The position numbers and the translations under genes were made by a program. This document shows positions 1 to 5,697 of a DNA stretch of 5,697 nt, piece by piece; position 1 is the stretch's first letter, and every line of letters begins with the position of its first letter. The DNA is from Syntrophomonadaceae bacterium (GTDB lineage Bacteria; Bacillota_D; Dethiobacteria; DTU022). Location of the stretch: positions 1 through 5,697 of the forward strand of contig PXFD01000136.1 in NCBI GenBank assembly GCA_003564505.1, in the 5' to 3' direction. The notes beneath the pieces are model-generated. The model saw only the letters and a program-made list of their open reading frames with translations. It searched no databases and was not told the DNA's origin.

Positions 1-21
1 CAGGTTGCTCCATAGAATTAT

Positions 22-96
22 TGGTACGCCCGCAGGGATTCGAACCCCGACTTCAGGCTCCGGAGGCCTGCGTGATATCCCTTTCACCACGGGCGC
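22..96 (-). tRNA. tRNA-Arg, anticodon CCG
   Basis: The minus strand folds into a complete 75-nt cloverleaf. It has a 7-bp acceptor stem (GCGCCCG with CGGGCGT, the first pair being G-U), a D stem GTGA/TCAC with the loop GG, and an anticodon stem CAGGC/GCCTG with loop CTCCGGA. A 4-nt variable loop is followed by a T stem CGGGG/CCCTG (one G-U) with loop TTCGAAT, discriminator A and an encoded CCA (plus-strand 22-24). Anticodon CCG (plus-strand 61-63) reads the arginine codon CGG. The gene is transcribed away from the peptidase genes and has its own promoter just upstream. No terminator or second RNA gene can be judged because only 21 bases lie beyond its 3' end. Confidence 0.97.
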
Positions 97-118
97 CTGA
101 CTGTTCTTTTGCAAATTC

Positions 119-147
119 ATGATACCACCAAGCCCTTTGCAAGTCAA
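119..147 (-). promoter_or_regulatory. Sigma-70/SigA-type promoter of the tRNA-Arg gene
   Basis: Read on the minus strand there is a -35 box TTGACT (plus 142-147), a 17-bp spacer and a -10 box TATCAT (plus 119-124). The predicted start site falls near plus 112, giving a 5' leader of about 15 nt before the mature tRNA end at 96. Both hexamers are close to consensus and the spacing is optimal, as expected for a highly expressed stable RNA. Confidence 0.8.
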
Positions 148-166
148 ACTCCTCTACGTGCCAAAG

Positions 167-175
167 TGTTATAAT
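167..175 (+). promoter_or_regulatory. Extended -10 promoter for the M16 peptidase operon
   Basis: A perfect TATAAT (170-175) is preceded by TG one base upstream (167-168), the extended -10 arrangement that can work without a good -35 box. None is visible: 147-152 reads AACTCC. The start site would be near 182, giving a leader of about 145 nt before the TTG start at 328. The element lies back to back with the tRNA promoter and diverges from it. A second weaker candidate inside the leader is TTGCTT (224-229), an 18-bp spacer and TAAACT (248-253). Neither has been tested. Confidence 0.5.
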
Positions 176-315
176 CTATATAGAGAAGTTTGAAGTTTGA
201 TAAAAAATTAGGCAGAGGCTTACTTGCTTTATAGGGTGAGAAAAGGTTAAACTAAAATAAGTTATTGAAAAAACGCAAATGAATATGGCTGAATAGATGC
301 GTTAATTATCGAGAG

Positions 316-320
316 GGAGG
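316..320 (+). promoter_or_regulatory. Ribosome binding site that decides the ymfF start
   Basis: The GGAGG core sits within a purine-rich GAGAGGGAGG run (311-320). Two in-frame TTG codons follow, at 322 and 328. The first is only 1 nt from the core, too close for initiation, while the second is 7 nt away, which is optimal. This favours 328 as the true start. Confidence 0.7.
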
Positions 321-327
321 TTTGGCT

Positions 328-1617
328 TTGCTCGAAGATACAAAATATCACTACCTTGAAAATGGAATCAGGCTGATTTTTATTCCTACAGAGAAATTTA
401 AAACAATATCAATGGGATTGTTTGTTCACCAGGATCTGACCCCGGAAAGGGCGGCATATAACGCTCTTTTGCCTTCTGTCCTTGAACAGGGCAGCAGAGA
501 TTACCCTGATTACTTAAGCCTGCAGCAAAAGCTGGAGAGTCTTTACGGTGCTGATGTTGCCACTGATATTGTGAAAAGCGGTGAAAGGCATATCCTGGCC
601 TTTACCATGGAAACAGCGCACGATCGTTACCTGGGTGAAAACGGCAGGCTTTTGGCTGAAGGGATGTCTGTTCTTGGTTCGGTTATTGGGAACCCCCTGG
701 TTGAAAACAATGCATTCAAAGAGGACTATGTCAGGCAGGAAAAAAATCAGCTCATTAAAGATATCCGGGCCATGCTTAATGATAAAGTTTCATATGCCCT
801 GGAACGCTGCCTGGCCTTGATGTGTGCAGATGAAAACTTTGGCGTTTTTAAGCTGGGGCGGATTGAAGATTATGAACGGATCGATTCAGCCGGCTTATAT
901 GATTATTATCAAACCCTGTTTAACCATAATCCAATTGATTTCTATGTCATCGGCGATCTCGACGAAAAGCTGGTCCGGGAGACAGCGGATAAAATATTTG
1001 GATTTCCCCGTAATGGTGAAACGTTTGAGCTTTCCGGAACTGAAATAATGCGGCCAGTTAAAAATATAAGTTTTCATGAAGAAGAAATGGCCGTTAACCA
1101 GTCTAAGTTGGTAATGGGTTACCGGACTTATACCAGTTACCAGGACGACCTCTATTGTGCTCTCCTGGTTTATAGTGGTATTTTAGGTGGTTTTCCGCAT
1201 TCCAAGTTATTTATGAATGTCAGGGAAGAGGCCGGATTGGCCTACTACATCAATTCACGCCTGGAAAAGCATAAAGGTCTGATGGTTATATCAGCCGGGA
1301 TCAATTATGCGGAGCGCGACAAAGCGCGTGAAATAATTGAGCAGCAGCTTGCGGATATGGCTGAAGGAAATATCAGTGATGTTGAACTGGACAATACAAA
1401 ACAGGGTCTGGTTAATCAACTTCGTTCCAGGCAGGACAGCCCCAGCCAGCTGATTTCATTTCACTTAGATAGTTCTGTTGGCGGTAAAACTTATACTATT
1501 GAAGAACTGGCCGCTGGAATTGAATCAGTAGGCCTGGAAGATCTGAAAGCAGTAGCTGATAGAGTTAAGCTTGATACAGTTTACTTGCTTCGACCCAGGG
1601 AAGGAGGTTCAATGTGA
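328..1617 (+). CDS. ymfF: M16-family peptidase-like protein without zinc motif (YmfF-like)
   Basis: This is a 429-residue protein of the M16 (pitrilysin/insulinase) fold, matching the YmfF family (spelled YfmF in some databases, as an EF-P 5-aminopentanol modification-associated protein). The family name and EF-P link are established nomenclature, not visible here. The N-terminal domain spans roughly residues 1-210. Where active M16 enzymes have HxxEH, the segment near residues 47-55 reads LLPSVLEQG, so both zinc histidines are absent and the protein should not be catalytic. The C-terminal domain (about 240-425) keeps the NVREEAGLAYY segment (residues 297-307), resembling the Arg/Tyr substrate-binding region of M16 proteins. 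No signal peptide or membrane segment is seen, so it is probably cytoplasmic. It probably pairs with the active subunit encoded one base downstream. The start is TTG 328, chosen by RBS spacing; TTG 322 would add two residues. The C-terminal codons contain the downstream gene's RBS, which suggests translational coupling. Confidence 0.92.
   Translation: MLEDTKYHYLENGIRLIFIPTEKFKTISMGLFVHQDLTPERAAYNALLPSVLEQGSRDYPDYLSLQQKLESLYGADVATDIVKSGERHILAFTMETAHDRYLGENGRLLAEGMSVLGSVIGNPLVENNAFKEDYVRQEKNQLIKDIRAMLNDKVSYALERCLALMCADENFGVFKLGRIEDYERIDSAGLYDYYQTLFNHNPIDFYVIGDLDEKLVRETADKIFGFPRNGETFELSGTEIMRPVKNISFHEEEMAVNQSKLVMGYRTYTSYQDDLYCALLVYSGILGGFPHSKLFMNVREEAGLAYYINSRLEKHKGLMVISAGINYAERDKAREIIEQQLADMAEGNISDVELDNTKQGLVNQLRSRQDSPSQLISFHLDSSVGGKTYTIEELAAGIESVGLEDLKAVADRVKLDTVYLLRPREGGSM
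1601..1607 (+). promoter_or_regulatory. Ribosome binding site of ymfH inside the ymfF 3' end
   Basis: AAGGAGG lies within the last codons of the upstream gene and is 11 nt from ATG 1619. The spacing is a little long, but no closer start codon exists in that frame. The stop of ymfF (TGA 1615-1617) falls between this site and the ATG, an arrangement typical of translational coupling. Confidence 0.75.
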
Positions 1618-1618
1618 A

Positions 1619-2923
1619 ATGACTGAGAACTGCCGTTTAATTGAAAACAGGGAGCTCCAGGAGACACTCTACCATTACCGGGTAGAACCCGGGATGGATC
1701 TTTATGTGCTGCCCCGCTCCGGCTACCAGAAGAAATATGCCGTGTTTTCTACCCGTTTTGGTTCAATTGATAACTGCTTCCGGGTTGAGCCGGAACAGGA
1801 ATATACAGAGCTGCCTGACGGAGTAGCCCATTTTTTGGAGCACAAATTATTTGAAGATGAACGGGGCAATGTTTTCGATCGTTTTGCCGCCCTTGGTGCT
1901 TCTGCCAATGCCTTTACTTCATTTACCCAGACATCTTACCTGTTTTCCTGCACTGCAAACTTTGAACAAAACTTACAACAGCTGCTTGATTTTGTACAGG
2001 AACCGTATTTTACTGAAAAAACAGTTGAAAAAGAGCAGGGTATTATCGGTCAGGAAATTAAAATGTATGAAGATCATCCACACTGGCGTGTTTTTTTTAA
2101 CCTGCTAGAAGGTCTTTACTGCGAGCACCCGGTCCGAAACGACATTGCCGGGACTACTGAAAGTATTTCCAGGATCACACCTGATCTGCTATACCGCTGC
2201 TATAACACATTTTATCATCCCAGTAATATGGCTGTGTTCGTCGTGGGCGACCTGGTGCCCGAGCAGGTTGGACGCCAGGTGGAAGAGAACCTTGCTGCCA
2301 GGAATTATAAAACGATGGGAGCAATAGTGCGTAAATACCCTGGTGAGCCTGATAAGATTAACAGGAAACGGACTGTCCAGGAACTGGTGGTATCTGAACC
2401 GATCCTGCTTTTAGGTTTTAAAGATATGGTAGCAGCTAACTTACATGGACGGGAAAAAATGCGCAGGGAAATCCTGATGGAACTGCTGCTTGACATCCTA
2501 TTTGGTTCCAGCGAGGAGCTATATAATAGTCTCTACCGGGAAGACCTGATTGATGAAAACTTTGATGCCGAGTACACTGCTGAAACTAATTATGGTCATA
2601 CTATGATTGGTGGGGAAACCAAGGATCCCGATCAGCTTTACCACAGAATTATGGAGGCAATCGCCGGTATCAATAAGAAAGGTATCAGCGAAGAGCAGTT
2701 TGAGCGTCACCGCCGCAAAATTCTGGGGGGCTATATTCGCCGCTTTAACTCGCTGGAGTTTATTGCCAATAATTTTCTTGCCCTGCGTTTTAAAGGGACA
2801 GACCTTTTCCAGCTTCCTTCAATTCTTCATGAAGTAAAGAGGGAAGAAATCCTGGCCCTGGTTGAAGAGAACCTGGAGCCCGATCGCCATGCCGTGTCAA
2901 TTATTACGCCTGAAAGCAAATAA
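1619..2923 (+). CDS. ymfH: M16-family zinc peptidase, catalytic partner (YmfH-like)
   Basis: This is a 434-residue zinc metallopeptidase of the M16 fold, matching the YmfH family (also spelled YfmH, annotated as EF-P 5-aminopentanol modification-associated). The inverted zinc motif is HFLEH: H71 and H75 bind zinc and E74 is the expected general base. The third ligand is most likely E146 in the segment EQGIIGQEI, 71 residues on, slightly closer than in pitrilysin. The conserved stretch ALGASANAFTS (91-101) follows the motif, as in active M16 enzymes. The C-terminal domain (about 240-430) has LYREDLIDENFDAEY (305-319), which corresponds to the substrate-binding segment. No signal peptide is visible. 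ATG 1619 was chosen because the RBS AAGGAGG lies upstream and the gene then follows ymfF by one base; an in-frame TTG at 1571 would overlap ymfF with no RBS. The natural substrate is unknown, and direct action on EF-P or its modification enzymes is inference. Confidence 0.95.
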   Translation: MTENCRLIENRELQETLYHYRVEPGMDLYVLPRSGYQKKYAVFSTRFGSIDNCFRVEPEQEYTELPDGVAHFLEHKLFEDERGNVFDRFAALGASANAFTSFTQTSYLFSCTANFEQNLQQLLDFVQEPYFTEKTVEKEQGIIGQEIKMYEDHPHWRVFFNLLEGLYCEHPVRNDIAGTTESISRITPDLLYRCYNTFYHPSNMAVFVVGDLVPEQVGRQVEENLAARNYKTMGAIVRKYPGEPDKINRKRTVQELVVSEPILLLGFKDMVAANLHGREKMRREILMELLLDILFGSSEELYNSLYREDLIDENFDAEYTAETNYGHTMIGGETKDPDQLYHRIMEAIAGINKKGISEEQFERHRRKILGGYIRRFNSLEFIANNFLALRFKGTDLFQLPSILHEVKREEILALVEENLEPDRHAVSIITPESK

Positions 2924-3052
2924 AGGACCATGTGAAATTCTTTTTTTACACGGAAGAGAAGGCAACCACTCAGCCTGCGTTACTTAATACAGCCCAGCCT
3001 GCTTAGTTACAGTCGTTTATTTTTTTCATTAAATTTCAATGTAAACGTCAAT
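2924..3052. other. Intergenic stretch with two CAGCCTGC copies, no gene
   Basis: No reading frame with a ribosome binding site is visible here. An ATG at 2929 is followed at once by a stop. A T-run near 2940-2947 has no GC-rich hairpin before it. CAGCCTGC occurs twice, at 2971-2978 and 2995-3002, and its last seven bases recur in the terminator stem at 3055-3061. No function is apparent. Confidence 0.5.
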
Positions 3053-3087
3053 AAAGCCTGCTCTCTTTTCTTGAGGCAGGTTTTTTT
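3053..3087 (+). terminator. Rho-independent terminator of the ymfF-ymfH operon
   Basis: The stem CCTGC (3057-3061) pairs with GCAGG (3076-3080). It is extended by CTC (3063-3065) with GAG (3073-3075) across one bulged T, closing a 7-nt loop, TTTTCTT. Seven Ts follow (3081-3087), and the A/G bases before the stem can pair with the first of them. It lies about 130 nt after the ymfH stop and just before the next promoter, so it separates the two transcription units. The reverse-strand tail is weak, so it is probably one-directional. Confidence 0.85.
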
Positions 3088-3088
3088 G

Positions 3089-3117
3089 TTGATTTTTTTA
3101 AGAGTTCGGGTTAAAAT
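3089..3117 (+). promoter_or_regulatory. Sigma-70/SigA-type promoter of the fusion gene
   Basis: The -35 box TTGATT (3089-3094), a 17-bp spacer and the -10 box TAAAAT (3112-3117) closely match consensus. The predicted start site is near 3124, giving a leader of about 47 nt. The promoter begins one base after the terminator T-tract, so the fusion gene appears to be transcribed independently of the peptidase genes. Confidence 0.75.
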
Positions 3118-3128
3118 AGCACCATTGA

Positions 3129-3148
3129 TGTGCACAATAGTGTGCACA
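3129..3148 (+). promoter_or_regulatory. Tandem palindrome, probable repressor operator
   Basis: Two identical copies of the perfect 8-bp palindrome TGTGCACA (3129-3136 and 3141-3148) are separated by ATAG, with centres 12 bp apart. They lie about +5 to +25 from the predicted start site and end 9 bases before the RBS. That position suits a roadblock or steric repressor. The regulator is unknown and no regulator gene is in the window. I did not match the site to any known family's operator. Confidence 0.55.
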
Positions 3149-3157
3149 GATCAGCGT

Positions 3158-3163
3158 AGGAGG
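3158..3163 (+). promoter_or_regulatory. Ribosome binding site of the fusion gene
   Basis: AGGAGG is followed by a 7-nt spacer to ATG 3171. Full complementarity to the 16S rRNA tail and ideal spacing fix the start of the large gene. Confidence 0.9.
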
Positions 3164-3170
3164 TTCAACT

Positions 3171-5697
3171 ATGAACAATTATACCCGTTTTGTTAATCCA
3201 TCCCTGGGCGAGATGCTGGAGAGTATAAAGCTCGATCAAAAATATGTCCGTGGTGAAGGTTGTCATCTTTTTGATGATCAGGGTAATCGCTACCTTGATT
3301 GTATAGCCGCCTATGGAGCTTTGCCTTTTGGTCATAACCCGGAATCAATCTGGGGAGCAATCAATAATTACAGGGATTCCGGAGAGCCTAACTTTATCCA
3401 GCCCTCCGCTCTTGATGCTGCCGGTGAATTGGCCCGCCGCCTGGTTGAAGTGGCTCCTGAAGGCCTGGAATATGTTACATTTGCCAACAGCGGTGCCGAG
3501 GCTGTAGAAGCAGCCATTAAATTGTGCCGTTCCTCAACAGGTCGCCTGGGAATTTTGGCTACTGACAATAGCTTTCACGGCAAAACGTTTGGTGCATTAT
3601 CTGCGACAGGCAATCCCGGTTACCAGGAAGTTTTCAATGCACCCGCTGAAGGTTTTAATCATATTCCTTTCGGTGATCTTGATGCTCTGAAAAAGGAACT
3701 GGCAGACAACCCGGATTATTATGCTGCTTTCTTTATTGAACCGATCCAGGGTGAAGGTGGTATAGTAGAACCTCCCCGGGGATATCTTTCAGCTGTAAAG
3801 GAGATTTGCCAGGAGCATAAAGTTTTGCTTGTTTTTGACGAAGTCCAGACCGGCCTCGGAAGAACGGGCGCTTTATTTGCCTGTGAGCATGAAAATGCTG
3901 CGCCCGACGTAATGGTTCTGGCCAAGGCTTTAGGTGGAGGAATAATGCCGATCGGCGCCTGTCTTAGCACAGCCGATGTTTATACAGAAGACTTTGGTCT
4001 AAAACACTCTTCCACCTTTGCCGGTAACGCCCTGGCCTGCAGGGTCGGGATACAGGTTATGGAAGAATTGGCTGCAAATAATAGCTCTATATTAAAAGAG
4101 GTGCGTCTTAAGGGCGATCTTTTAAAGAAGGGCCTGCTTGAACTAAAAGAAAAATACCCCGAACTGATCAGTGCTGTCCGTGGGCGCGGTCTGATGCTGG
4201 GCCTGGAGTTCTATATGGACCGGGAACACTTTCCCGGAAGCCTTCTGGGTGTAATGGCTGAGCAGGAATTGCTAACCCCGGCTATTTCATCATATCTTTT
4301 AAATGTTGAAAAGGTCAGGGTCGCCCCGACTCTGAATGGCAATGCGGTTATTCGAATTGAACCGCCGCTGATTATTTCTGACGAACAGTGTCGTGAAGCC
4401 CTGAGTGGTATAGAGGCAATGTTGGAAGTTCTAAATGAAGGTAATACGGCTAAATTCCTCTCTTACTTAATCAGGTCGGGAAAAACTGATCACTTTCCAG
4501 CCTTTACCCCTTATCCGGCCAAAGAAGTAGTTCCCAGTGGCGAACCGGAAGAAGGTCGTTTCGCCTTTTTAATTCATGCCCTGGATCTTGAAAGTTACCA
4601 CCAGTTCGATAACAGCCTGCTTGCTTTTAGTGAAGATGAGCTGGCCGAGCTAACAGGACGGTTTGGTGATATGATCGAGCCTTTCATTGCCGGTAAAACG
4701 AAAATTTATTCTGAAGCCGGTAAAACAGCTTATGGTGAATTTATTGGCCTGCCCCGCACAACAGATGAATTTGTGCAGATGCCTCGAAAACAGGCCATGG
4801 CAGAGCTAAAAGCTGCCGTAAGTATGGCTCGTGAACGCGGGGCAAAAATCGTCGGTCTCGGGGCTTTTACCGCAGTTGCTTCCATGGGTGGGCTTTACCT
4901 GAAAAATGAAGGAGTGCCGATTACAACCGGCAACAGCTATACCGTTGTTTCTGCCGTTGACGCAGTTAATACTGCCACAGAAAGGCTTCAGGTTGATCGT
5001 TCTCATTCTACTGCCGCTATTGTCGGCGCTGCCGGTTCAATCGGCCGCGGCATTTCACTCTTACTTTCAGAAACTGTACCCCGCCTGATTCTGATCGGTA
5101 ACCCCAACAATAAAACTGCCAGCGATAAACTGCACCTGGTTGCCGCTGAAATCTACCGGTACCAATCTGCCATCTTAAAGCAGGGAAGGCCCTTAAAGCC
5201 TGGTAGCATGGGCCATATTTTAGCCAATTGTCCTGAATTGCCCGCACCGGATGCCCCAATGGAAGAGTTTGAAGCCTTTGCTGACGGTGAAGGTCGGCGC
5301 AAAGGGATAATAGAGTTTTCTACTGACATAAATGCCGTCCTGGCCCGGGCCGATATTGTGATCAGTGCCACCAGCGCTACGGACAAAGTTATTCATGCCG
5401 GCAACCTGAGCAGCGGAGCGATAGTTTGTGATATTTCCCGCCCGGCCAATGTTAGTGAAGAAGTGGATCAAGCCCGCCCCGATGTCCTGGTTATCGACGG
5501 CGGAGTTGTTGAAGTGCCGGGACAGCCTTCGCTTGGTTGGGATTTCGGTTTTGAAGAAGGGCTGGCTTATGCCTGCATGGCCGAAACTATGATGCTGGCC
5601 CTGGAACAGCAATACAAGCATTACAGCTTAGGCTCTTCCGGGGTAAACCTGGAATCGATACTGCGCACCAGGTATCTTGCCGATGAACATGGCTTTA
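3171..5697 (+). CDS. Aminotransferase (PatA-like) fused to acyl-thioester reductase (AAR-like), 3' end cut off
   Basis: This reading frame runs 842 codons without a stop to the window edge. Residues about 20-430 form a class III PLP aminotransferase. It has phosphate-loop SGAE (107-110), FHGK (135-138), EPIQGEGG (190-197), D223 in FDEVQ for the pyridine nitrogen, Schiff-base K252 in LAKALGGG, and T282 from the dimer partner. Lys138, where acetylornithine aminotransferases have an Arg, and stretches such as FACEHEN and IRIEPPL resemble putrescine aminotransferase, suggesting an omega-amine substrate. Residues about 463 to the end resemble cyanobacterial acyl-ACP reductase. They have GLGAFT (562-567), TTGNS (585-589), the Rossmann loop GAAGSIG (619-625), DGGVVE (776-781) and C802 in AYACMAE, matching the acyl-enzyme cysteine of that family. 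I infer that an acyl-CoA or acyl-ACP is reduced to an aldehyde and then transaminated to an amine; the reverse is possible. A 50-residue insertion relative to acyl-ACP reductase lies near 662-712. By comparison with that family, only about ten residues are probably missing. Confidence 0.9.
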   Translation, partial: MNNYTRFVNPSLGEMLESIKLDQKYVRGEGCHLFDDQGNRYLDCIAAYGALPFGHNPESIWGAINNYRDSGEPNFIQPSALDAAGELARRLVEVAPEGLEYVTFANSGAEAVEAAIKLCRSSTGRLGILATDNSFHGKTFGALSATGNPGYQEVFNAPAEGFNHIPFGDLDALKKELADNPDYYAAFFIEPIQGEGGIVEPPRGYLSAVKEICQEHKVLLVFDEVQTGLGRTGALFACEHENAAPDVMVLAKALGGGIMPIGACLSTADVYTEDFGLKHSSTFAGNALACRVGIQVMEELAANNSSILKEVRLKGDLLKKGLLELKEKYPELISAVRGRGLMLGLEFYMDREHFPGSLLGVMAEQELLTPAISSYLLNVEKVRVAPTLNGNAVIRIEPPLIISDEQCREALSGIEAMLEVLNEGNTAKFLSYLIRSGKTDHFPAFTPYPAKEVVPSGEPEEGRFAFLIHALDLESYHQFDNSLLAFSEDELAELTGRFGDMIEPFIAGKTKIYSEAGKTAYGEFIGLPRTTDEFVQMPRKQAMAELKAAVSMARERGAKIVGLGAFTAVASMGGLYLKNEGVPITTGNSYTVVSAVDAVNTATERLQVDRSHSTAAIVGAAGSIGRGISLLLSETVPRLILIGNPNNKTASDKLHLVAAEIYRYQSAILKQGRPLKPGSMGHILANCPELPAPDAPMEEFEAFADGEGRRKGIIEFSTDINAVLARADIVISATSATDKVIHAGNLSSGAIVCDISRPANVSEEVDQARPDVLVIDGGVVEVPGQPSLGWDFGFEEGLAYACMAETMMLALEQQYKHYSLGSSGVNLESILRTRYLADEHGF

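Noticed and set aside
22..96. tRNA gene as an integration site for a mobile element
   Set aside because: No integrase gene and no repeated copy of the tRNA 3' end are visible in the window.
265..295. TTGAAA (265-270) as the -35 box of a further ymfF promoter
   Set aside because: No acceptable -10 hexamer occurs at 16-18 bp; the bases there read GCTGAA or similar.
322..327. TTG at 322 as the start of ymfF
   Set aside because: It is only 1 nt from the GGAGG core, whereas the in-frame TTG at 328 has the normal 7-nt spacing. It cannot be wholly excluded.
1571..1618. Upstream TTG start for ymfH overlapping ymfF
   Set aside because: It has no ribosome binding site. ATG 1619 has AAGGAGG upstream and gives the usual family length and N-terminus.
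2971..3061. Repeated CAGCCTGC/AGCCTGC units as a CRISPR or attenuator
   Set aside because: The units are 7-8 bp, irregularly spaced and only three in number. Alternative pairing with the terminator is possible, but the next gene has its own promoter downstream, so attenuation makes little sense.
3125..3138. FNR/CRP-like site TTGAT-N4-ACAAT over the first palindrome
   Set aside because: The right half does not match ATCAA, and the position downstream of the start site does not suit an activator. The exact TGTGCACA duplication explains the sequence better.
4430..4560. Frameshift or two separate genes at the junction of the aminotransferase and reductase halves
   Set aside because: A codon-by-codon reading is continuous from 3171 to the window end, with no stop, no RBS plus start near the junction, and a plausible linker. 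The fusion appears real in this assembly.
5220..5621. 133-codon minus-strand open frame
   Set aside because: It lies wholly inside the conserved reductase domain of the fusion gene, has no recognisable domain and no convincing RBS. It is a shadow frame.

Overview
The window is a stretch of bacterial chromosome of about 47% G+C (estimated by eye). It most likely comes from the Bacillota, probably a Clostridia-type lineage. The reasons are strong AGGAGG-type ribosome binding sites, a TTG start, a tRNA gene with an encoded CCA end, and an adjacent YmfF/YmfH peptidase pair, which is typical of Gram-positive bacteria. I cannot name the genus from sequence alone.

Layout. Positions 22-96 (minus strand) hold a tRNA-Arg with anticodon CCG and a near-consensus promoter at 119-147. 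An extended -10 promoter on the plus strand (167-175) diverges from it. The first coding unit is two tightly linked M16-type peptidase genes, 328-1617 and 1619-2923, with one base between them. The first product lacks the zinc motif and keeps the C-terminal Arg/Tyr segment. The second carries HxxEH and the distal Glu. Together they look like an inactive-plus-active M16 pair (YmfF/YmfH), which database nomenclature links to 5-aminopentanol modification of elongation factor P. A 247-base gap follows, with a rho-independent terminator at 3053-3087.

The gap also holds a new promoter (3089-3117) and, just downstream of its predicted start site, two identical 8-bp palindromes that look like a repressor operator. 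A strong ribosome binding site then leads into a large gene (3171 to the window end, open at its 3' end). This gene encodes an unusual two-enzyme fusion. Residues about 20-430 form a class III PLP aminotransferase resembling putrescine aminotransferase. Residues about 463 onward form an NAD(P)H-dependent reductase resembling cyanobacterial acyl-ACP reductase, with the catalytic cysteine kept. The simplest reading is a single polypeptide that reduces an acyl thioester to an aldehyde and transaminates it to a primary amine; the reverse, catabolic direction is also possible. This fusion, with its apparently dedicated promoter and operator, is the most interesting thing in the window.
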